A stretch of 64,000 bases of DNA, from positions 930,001 through 994,000 of the forward strand of contig QAIB01000001.1 of assembly GCA_030418545.1 (NCBI GenBank). The letters run 5' to 3'. A program made the translations under genes and the position numbers. This stretch comes from Xenophilus aerolatus. GTDB taxonomy: Bacteria > Pseudomonadota > Gammaproteobacteria > Burkholderiales > Burkholderiaceae_C. The notes below the pieces were generated by a model. It worked only from the letters and a program-made list of their open reading frames with translations. It had not been told where the DNA came from and did no database searches. This document shows positions 57,283 through 64,000 of this stretch, piece by piece. The first letter of the stretch is position 1. The number at the start of each line of letters is the position of its first letter.

Positions 57283-57717
57283 GTGCGATTCAAGCAGGCC
57301 CTGGCGCTCTTCGCCATCGCGCTGTGGTGGGGCAGCCTCACGGCGATCGGCTTCATCGTCGTGCCGATGCTGTTCGCGCACCTCGCCACGCCCGCCATCG
57401 CGGGCACCATGGCGGCGAAGTTGTTCACGGCGCAGAGCTGGGTCTCGATCGGCTGCGCCCTGGTGCTGCTGCTTTCCACATCGAATCGGGCCGCAGCGCC
57501 CGTCGCACCTGCGCCGGCAGCTATCTTTTTCATAGTGAGCGGGCTGCTGCTGGCGCTGCTGGGCGAGTACGCGGTCGCGCCGCGCATCGTCGCCCGGGAG
57601 AACCTCAGGCTCTGGCATGCCGTTGGCAGCGGGATGTACCTGCTGCAGTGGCTGTGCGCCGGGGCGCTGCTGTGGCGCCAGGGTCGGCTGCGGGCCGCGA
57701 GACAGGAGGCAGCATGA
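57283..57717 (+). CDS. DUF4149 membrane protein
   Basis: 144-aa inner-membrane protein with four hydrophobic segments (e.g. residues 5-28 and 85-100) of the DUF4149 family, function unknown. GTG start. Residues 70-85 (AAAPVAPAPAAIFFIV) are encoded by an in-frame 48-bp repeat copy between two membrane segments. Stop overlaps the next ATG by four bases, so it is translationally coupled to the Kdo-hydroxylase-like gene. Confidence 0.85.
   Translation: MRFKQALALFAIALWWGSLTAIGFIVVPMLFAHLATPAIAGTMAAKLFTAQSWVSIGCALVLLLSTSNRAAAPVAPAPAAIFFIVSGLLLALLGEYAVAPRIVARENLRLWHAVGSGMYLLQWLCAGALLWRQGRLRAARQEAA
57489..57537 (+). repeat. 48-bp dispersed repeat, copy K (inside DUF4149 gene)
   Basis: GGCCGCAGCGCCCGTCGCAC through GCAGCTATCTTTTTCATAGTG. 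Sixteen codons starting Ala-Ala-Ala and ending Ala-Ile-Phe-Phe-Ile-Val in the gene's frame. Confidence 0.78.
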
Positions 57718-58601
57718 CATCCACACCGGCCGAATCGCAGGTCGTCGCGATCGACGCCACCGACTGGGAAGGCGTCCCCAGCCGTCCGGAATGGACGGCG
57801 GCGCTGGAGGCGGGCAAGGTGCTGTTCTTCCCGCACCTGCGCTTCGATTTCCTGCCCGCGGAGCGCGGCTTCCTGCGGGCCGACATCCGCGACCCCAAGT
57901 CGCGCAACATCAGCCTGAACGTGGACGGCACGCTCAAGGGCGCGGCGGGCGACGCCGCCACGCAGGCCGCCCTGGCCGCCATGATCGGCCGCTTCCGCCA
58001 GCGGGCGCAGGCGCTGATCGCCGGGCTGCTGCCGGACTACGTGCCCTCGCTGCGCCTGGCGCCGACCAGCTACCGGCCCACGCAGGTGGAAACGCGCAGC
58101 CAGTCCTGGCGCGCCGACGACCGTCGGCTGCACGTCGACTCCTTCCCGTCGCGTCCCAACTACGGCGAACGCATCCTGCGCGTGTTCACCAACGTGAACC
58201 CCGAAGGCGCACCGCGCGTGTGGCGCGTGGGTGAACCCTTCGAGACGGTGGCGCGCAACTTCCTGCCCAAGGCCAAGCCCTATGTGCGCTGGCAGGCCAA
58301 GGCGCTGCAGGCGCTGCACGTCACCAAGTCCTTCCGCAGCGAGTACGACCACCTCATGCTGCAGCTGCACGATGGCATGAAGGGCGACATGGACTACCAG
58401 CGCAGCTCGCCCCAGGAAGAGGTGCCGTTTCCGGCCGGGTCCACCTGGGTGTGTTTCTCCGACCAGACCTCGCACGCGGTCATGGCGGGGCAGTACATGA
58501 TGGAGCAGACCCTCTACCTGCCGCCCGGGCGCGAGTACGACCCTTCGGCCAGCCCCCTGGCCATCCTTCAGAGGCTCACGGGGCGGGCGTTGGTGGATTG
58601 A
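57714..58601 (+). CDS. kdoO: Kdo 3-hydroxylase-like Fe(II)/2-oxoglutarate enzyme
   Basis: 295-aa non-heme iron oxygenase of the Kdo hydroxylase family, which oxidises the inner-core Kdo of LPS at C3 to D-glycero-D-talo-2-octulosonic acid. Iron motif H-X-D in RLHVDSFP (His140, Asp142) and distal His254 in TSHAVMAGQ; EQTLYLPPG follows with an Arg that may bind oxoglutarate. Membrane-associated substrate lies in the inner leaflet. Begins in ATGA overlap with the DUF4149 gene. Confidence 0.82.
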   Translation: MTSTPAESQVVAIDATDWEGVPSRPEWTAALEAGKVLFFPHLRFDFLPAERGFLRADIRDPKSRNISLNVDGTLKGAAGDAATQAALAAMIGRFRQRAQALIAGLLPDYVPSLRLAPTSYRPTQVETRSQSWRADDRRLHVDSFPSRPNYGERILRVFTNVNPEGAPRVWRVGEPFETVARNFLPKAKPYVRWQAKALQALHVTKSFRSEYDHLMLQLHDGMKGDMDYQRSSPQEEVPFPAGSTWVCFSDQTSHAVMAGQYMMEQTLYLPPGREYDPSASPLAILQRLTGRALVD

Positions 58602-58614
58602 AGCAAGCGGACGC

Positions 58615-58740
58615 GGACATCCGTACGCGAAGGACGCGAAGGTTTCGCGAAGAGCGCGAAAGCAAGAAAAAGAGATCTGACTTTTTCGCGACCTTCGCGA
58701 AACCTTCGCGCTCTTCGCGTACGGAGGTCCGTTTTTTATT
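58615..58740. repeat. Large inverted repeat, about 47-bp stem
   Basis: Left arm 58615-58662 (GGACATCCGTACGCGAAGGA...) and right arm 58683-58730 are inverted copies with only a few mismatches, separated by about 20 bases. The arms consist of short CGCGAAG-like units. A T-run GTTTTTTATT (58731-58740) follows the right arm, so it likely also terminates transcription of the kdoO gene; it sits between convergent genes. Confidence 0.85.
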
Positions 58741-59485
58741 CCCGCCAGTGCTCAGCCACCCACGTCGCCGGCTCGATGTGGGCAAATCGCTTGTTGCGCT
58801 TGCCTTCGAGGGCGTCCGGCGGGTTGACCTCGCCATGGAAGATCACGATGCGTGCGCCCTTGGGCACGAAGGGCGGCTTCCAGTGGTTGGTGGGCCAGGC
58901 GGGGATGGCGTGGTACTTGAAGCTGGGGCACCAGGCCGCGGGCCAGTACGACAGCTTGCCCTGCGCGTGCAGGAAGTGCGAGAGGTAGTCCTGCTCGTTG
59001 CGGTACTTGGCACGCATCGCATCGGTGTGCGCGCGGAAGTTCGCCAGCACGTCGGCATGGGCCCCGATCTCGAAGCGGTAGACCGAGGAGTTGCCCACGA
59101 TCCGCTCGCCGAAGCGCCAGAAGCGCGGGTAGTCATGGATGATCAGGAACTGGCCGGGCTGGGTGAAGAAGTCGTCCAGTGAACCGACCACCACGACGTC
59201 GAGGTCGAGGAAGAGGGCGGTGCCCTTCAACCCGTGCAGGTCGGCCTCGAAGGTGGTGAGCTTCTTCCAGGCGCCGTCGCGTTGACCCGGTGCGAGCTCG
59301 ATGGCCAGCGGCGGAATCGGCAGGCACTGCACCTCGGGACGCACGCCGGTCGCGTCGTCGGTCAGGCACACGAACTTGAAGTCGCCGGACAGATGCCGGC
59401 GGACCATCGCATAGAGGCGGTTGACGTAGTGGGGCCCGTACTTGGTGCCCCATTTCATGCACAGGATGTGGCGCTGGCCGCTCAT
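58736..59485 (-). CDS. Glycosyltransferase-like protein
   Basis: 249-aa protein resembling GT-A fold transferases: a DLDVVVVG stretch near residue 90 with the DXD metal motif, TTFEADLHGL upstream, and HFLHAQGKLSYWP near residue 165. It could add sugar to LPS core or a similar target. ATG at 59485 (MSGQRHILC); a TTG at 59497 would add four residues. Convergent with the kdoO gene, which suggests but does not prove shared LPS function. Confidence 0.7.
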   Translation of the reverse strand: MSGQRHILCMKWGTKYGPHYVNRLYAMVRRHLSGDFKFVCLTDDATGVRPEVQCLPIPPLAIELAPGQRDGAWKKLTTFEADLHGLKGTALFLDLDVVVVGSLDDFFTQPGQFLIIHDYPRFWRFGERIVGNSSVYRFEIGAHADVLANFRAHTDAMRAKYRNEQDYLSHFLHAQGKLSYWPAAWCPSFKYHAIPAWPTNHWKPPFVPKGARIVIFHGEVNPPDALEGKRNKRFAHIEPATWVAEHWRE

Positions 59486-59493
59486 CGTGCGCT

Positions 59494-59967
59494 TCAATCG
59501 GCCTGGCGCTTCTTGATCGACTTCTGCTTGGGCTTGGCGCGCTTGACGGTGCCGCCCGGCGTCAGTCGCTGGTTGCCCAGCACGCGCAGCATCTTCACTT
59601 CGGGGCGCTGGCCGCCGCGCTTGCTGTACTTGATGACCTTCACGTCCTTGGGGCCCGGCATGCGGTCCTCGTCGACGCTGCGCTCCTTCTCGGGCATGGG
59701 CCGCCAGAGGACTAGGAGCTTGCCGATGTGCTGGATGGGCGCGGCGCCCAGCTCGTCGGCCAGTTCGGCCAGCATGGCGTCGCGGGCGAGGCGGTCGTCC
59801 GAGAAGACGCGGATCTTGATCAGGCCGTGCGCCTTCAGGGCCGCATCGGCTTCCTTCTTGACGGCCGGGGTGAGCCCGTCGCCACCGACCATGACGATCG
59901 GATCGAGGTGATGCGCGTCGGCACGGTGGGCCTTGCGCTGGGCGGGGGTGAGTTGGATGGCGGGCAT
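59494..59967 (-). CDS. yhbY: CRS1-YhbY domain RNA-binding protein
   Basis: 157-aa protein with one CRM domain (residues about 3-98, with the GxxG-like VGGDGLT) and a basic C-terminal tail ([14 protein letters not shown]). YhbY binds pre-50S ribosomes in E. coli. Longer tail than the E. coli protein. Divergent from rlmE, as in E. coli. Confidence 0.93.
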   Translation of the reverse strand: MPAIQLTPAQRKAHRADAHHLDPIVMVGGDGLTPAVKKEADAALKAHGLIKIRVFSDDRLARDAMLAELADELGAAPIQHIGKLLVLWRPMPEKERSVDEDRMPGPKDVKVIKYSKRGGQRPEVKMLRVLGNQRLTPGGTVKRAKPKQKSIKKRQAD

Positions 59968-60085
59968 CCCCGTATTATCGAACCAGCATCGCGGTCTTCC
60001 GGCGCGACCGTCCCCTGGCGACGAAGTCCACGCTGCGGCCTTGCGCCCGATCAAATCGCCCGAGGCATCGCGCCACCCATCTCCC

Positions 60086-60760
60086 ATGAGCACCCAGAGC
60101 AAGACCACCGGCAAGAAAGTCAACAAGGCGTGGCTGCACGACCACGTGAACGACCCCTACGTGAAGCAGGCCCAGAAGGACGGCTACCGGGCCAGGGCCG
60201 CCTACAAGCTCAAGGAGATCGACGAGGCGCTGGGCCTGATCAAGCCCGGCCAGGTGGTGGTCGACCTGGGGTCGACGCCAGGCGCCTGGAGCCAGTACGT
60301 GCGCCGGCGCCTCGCGCCTGCGGGGGCAGCCGCCGGGACGCTCCACGGCGCCATCGTCTCGCTGGACATCCTTCCCATGGAGCCCATCGAGGGCGTGACC
60401 TTCCTCCATGGCGATTTCCGAGAGCCTGAGGTGCTGGCCCGGCTGGAAGCTGCCGTCGGTGGCCGCCCGGTCGATGTGGTCGTCTCGGACATGGCCCCCA
60501 ACCTGTCGGGGATCGGGTCGGCCGATGCGGCGCGGATCTCGCACCTGGTGGAACTCGCCGTCGATTTCGCGGTTCAACACCTGCGTGCGGAGGGCGCGCT
60601 CGTGGCGAAGGTGTTCCACGGCGCGGGATACGACGAACTGGTGCGCCTCTTTCGTGCCAATTTCCGTGTTGTGAAACCGTTCAAGCCCAAGGCGTCGCGT
60701 GACAGGTCGTCCGAGACCTTCCTGGTCGGGATCGGCCTGAAGGCGCAGGCGGGGGCCTGA
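60086..60760 (+). CDS. rlmE: 23S rRNA 2'-O-ribose U2552 methyltransferase
   Basis: 224-aa FtsJ/RrmJ enzyme that methylates U2552 in the A loop of 23S r[20 protein letters not shown] motif (about 69-82), [20 protein letters not shown] with catalytic Asp, and [14 protein letters not shown]-terminal motif with the Lys and Glu. Upstream gene of ftsH, usual order. Confidence 0.96.
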   Translation: MSTQSKTTGKKVNKAWLHDHVNDPYVKQAQKDGYRARAAYKLKEIDEALGLIKPGQVVVDLGSTPGAWSQYVRRRLAPAGAAAGTLHGAIVSLDILPMEPIEGVTFLHGDFREPEVLARLEAAVGGRPVDVVVSDMAPNLSGIGSADAARISHLVELAVDFAVQHLRAEGALVAKVFHGAGYDELVRLFRANFRVVKPFKPKASRDRSSETFLVGIGLKAQAGA

Positions 60761-60800
60761 AACAGACGGATACGGGCGTCGCACCCATCGTGTCGGTGCT

Positions 60801-60848
60801 CGTGCCGAGCCCGCGTGCGAAAGCCCCGCTGCTATGGTCCCCATAGGG
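60801..60848 (+). repeat. 48-bp dispersed repeat, copy L (degenerate, before ftsH)
   Basis: CGTGCCGAGCCCGCGTGCGA then CTGCTATGGTCCCCATAGGG aligns over 48 bp with the family; only the right part is well kept. It lies in the rlmE-ftsH gap, upstream of a TAAAAT hexamer (60879-60884) that may be the ftsH -10. Confidence 0.5.
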
Positions 60849-60948
60849 AATTCACGGCTTTTCGCAGCTTGAAAAGCCTAAAATGGGTCGCAACTGACTG
60901 CCTATCGGGCGTGTCGCGTCACACGTCCGTCATCGACTGGAGCTTCGT

Positions 60949-62865
<1,917 letters not shown>

Positions 62866-62886
62866 GCGTGGCGCTGCGCCAGCACG

Positions 62887-62909
62887 ACGGGGCTTCGGCC
62901 CCGTTTTTC
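62887..62909 (+). terminator. Terminator between ftsH and folP
   Basis: ACGGGGC/GCCCCGT stem (62887-62893, 62898-62904) with a TTCG loop and TTTTTCTTT following; a classical intrinsic terminator 20 bases after ftsH. folP is 24 bases further on, so folP transcription depends on read-through or a promoter inside. Confidence 0.85.
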
Positions 62910-62932
62910 TTTCTCTCGCCCGGGATCGGCAC

Positions 62933-63829
62933 ATGACGGTTCCGCGGCCGGACGCCGTGTGGCAGACCGCCCGGCATCGGATCGATCTGCGCCGCCCGCG
63001 GGTGATGGGCATCGTCAACGTCACGCCGGATTCGTTCTCCGACGGTGGTGCGCACGAATCCGCGTTCGCGGCCCTTCGGCACTGCGAGGCACTGCTGACC
63101 GAGGGCGCCGACATCCTCGACATCGGCGGCGAGTCGACGCGGCCGGGCAGCCCGGCGGTGCCGTTGGAGGAGGAACTGGCGCGCGTGCTGCCGGTGGTCC
63201 GTGAGGCGGTGCGACTCGGCGTACCGATCTCCGTCGACACCTACAAGCCCGAGGTGATGCGCGCGGCGCTCGACCTGGGCGCCGACATCGTGAACGACGT
63301 CTGGGCGCTGCGCCGTCCGGGTGCGGCCGAGGCGGTCGCCGCCCATCCGTCGTGCGGGGTGTGCCTGATGCACATGCACCGAGATCCGCAGACCATGCAG
63401 ACGGCGCCCATGCAGGGCGATGTCGTGCCCCAGGTGCTATCGTTTCTGGAGCAGGCTGCGCAGGCGGCATGCGCGCTGGGAGTCGATTCGGCTCGCATCG
63501 TGCTCGATCCTGGCATCGGCTTCGGCAAGACGGTGGCGCAGAATTTCGCGCTGCTCGCGCGGCAGCGCGAGCTGCTCGGCGCGGGCTTCCCCCTGCTGGC
63601 CGGCTGGTCCCGAAAGTCCTCGCTCGGGGCGGTCACCGGCCTCGAGTCGCCGGCAGAGCGCATGGTGCCCAGCTTCGCCGCCGCGCTCATGGCGGTGGAG
63701 CGGGGCGCGCGCATCGTGCGCGTGCATGATGTGCGGCCGACGGTGCAGGCGCTGGCGGTCTGGCAGGCTGCGGAGGATGCGGCGAGCGAAGGCACAGCAG
63801 AACAAGGACGGGAAAGGCAAGAACGATGA
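62933..63829 (+). CDS. folP: Dihydropteroate synthase
   Basis: 298-aa TIM-barrel enzyme joining p-aminobenzoate and hydroxymethyl-dihydropterin diphosphate; sulfonamide target. [14 protein letters not shown] (about 23-36), [11 protein letters not shown], and [10 protein letters not shown] and GWSRKSSLG motifs are present. Its stop overlaps glmM by four bases. A partly matching 48-bp repeat (63437-63480) lies within it, but alignment is uncertain. Confidence 0.97.
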   Translation: MTVPRPDAVWQTARHRIDLRRPRVMGIVNVTPDSFSDGGAHESAFAALRHCEALLTEGADILDIGGESTRPGSPAVPLEEELARVLPVVREAVRLGVPISVDTYKPEVMRAALDLGADIVNDVWALRRPGAAEAVAAHPSCGVCLMHMHRDPQTMQTAPMQGDVVPQVLSFLEQAAQAACALGVDSARIVLDPGIGFGKTVAQNFALLARQRELLGAGFPLLAGWSRKSSLGAVTGLESPAERMVPSFAAALMAVERGARIVRVHDVRPTVQALAVWQAAEDAASEGTAEQGRERQER

Positions 63830-64000
63830 CACGACAGTATTTCGGCACCGACGGCATCCGCGGCACCGTGGGCAAGGCACCCATCACCCCGGACTTCGTG
63901 CTGCGCCTGGCGCATGCCGTGGGCCGCGTCCTCAAGCGCACCGAGGCGCGCCCGACGGTGCTGATCGGCAAGGACACCCGCATCTCGGGCTACATGCTGG
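63826..64000 (+). CDS. glmM: Phosphoglucosamine mutase, N-terminal part (cut by window end)
   Basis: Starts in an ATGA overlap with folP and shows [16 protein letters not shown] and [14 protein letters not shown], the metal/substrate-binding start of GlmM, which makes glucosamine-1-phosphate for peptidoglycan and LPS. The active-site Ser lies outside the window. Confidence 0.95.
   Translation, partial: MTRQYFGTDGIRGTVGKAPITPDFVLRLAHAVGRVLKRTEARPTVLIGKDTRISGYML

Noticed and set aside
58615-58730. CRISPR-like array of CGCGAAG units
   Set aside because: Units are too short, have no spacers of constant length, and the whole region is one inverted repeat; no cas genes nearby.
60868-60884. Sigma-32 promoter of ftsH (CTTGAAA)
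   Set aside because: The -35-like CTTGAAA has no matching CCCCAT-type -10 at the right spacing.
63437-63480. Further 48-bp repeat copy inside folP
   Set aside because: GCTATCGTTT and GCTGCGCAGGC are similar, but alignment needs a gap and the reading frame differs from all other in-gene copies; kept only as a possible remnant.

Overview
The window is a GC-rich (about two-thirds G+C), densely coded stretch of a bacterial chromosome. Gene content and order point to Betaproteobacteria, order Burkholderiales, most likely family Comamonadaceae (Variovorax/Acidovorax-like): a PhaR polyhydroxyalkanoate regulator, a Bug-type periplasmic solute-binding protein, a DUF6172 protein, a Kdo 3-hydroxylase-like enzyme and many GTG/TTG starts. 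No insertion sequence, prophage, integrase or CRISPR array is visible. Genus is an inference from sequence feel, not from a search.

Layout. (1) 1-5073: end of a cobalamin operon, cobQ (cut by the window edge), cobT, a serine hydrolase, cobS and cobC, with stop/start overlaps. (2) 5139-7489: nth, then a hipBA toxin-antitoxin pair read leftward from a promoter covered by three operator-like palindromes at an exact 27-bp period. (3) 7562-16513: PLP aminotransferase, MFS exporter, two small proteins, serB, a Bug protein and mfd. (4) 16642-25549: ispDF, an OmpR/EnvZ-type system, two exported proteins, 3-hydroxybutyrate dehydrogenase, an alpha/beta hydrolase and relA. (5) 25596-36176: tRNA-Val, a small zinc-ribbon-like protein, phaR, rimO, tRNA-Leu, rnr, an SDR, nnrD, dadA and an amidase. 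(6) 36460-51985: the conserved translation/envelope block rpsB-tsf-pyrH-frr-uppS-cdsA-dxr-rseP-bamA-skp-lpxD-fabZ-lpxA-lpxB-rnhB plus a SpoU-type methyltransferase. (7) 52219-64000: carAB-greA, a DUF4149/Kdo-hydroxylase pair, a glycosyltransferase-like gene, yhbY, rlmE, ftsH, folP and the start of glmM.

The genes cooperate in a few themes: cobalamin nucleotide-loop assembly; isoprenoid precursors (IspD, IspF and Dxr feeding UppS); outer-membrane biogenesis (RseP, BamA, Skp, LpxA/B/D, FabZ, KdoO-like, CdsA); translation and ribosome maturation (S2, EF-Ts, RRF, RimO, RlmE, YhbY, RNase R, RelA); and PHA metabolism (PhaR, HbdH).

The most unusual signal is a dispersed element of about 48 bp with a near-constant core, present in about a dozen copies. 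Seven copies lie inside genes (cobS, a SIMPL protein, nnrD, dxr, lpxB, a SpoU methyltransferase, a DUF4149 protein). Each is exactly 16 codons long in register, and each orientation uses only one of its two open frames, so it adds a short peptide without breaking the host protein. This resembles the Rickettsia palindromic elements in behaviour. A different inverted repeat is embedded in frame in mfd, one 48-bp element copy encodes the signal peptide of the SIMPL protein, and another supplies the stop codon of an amidase.
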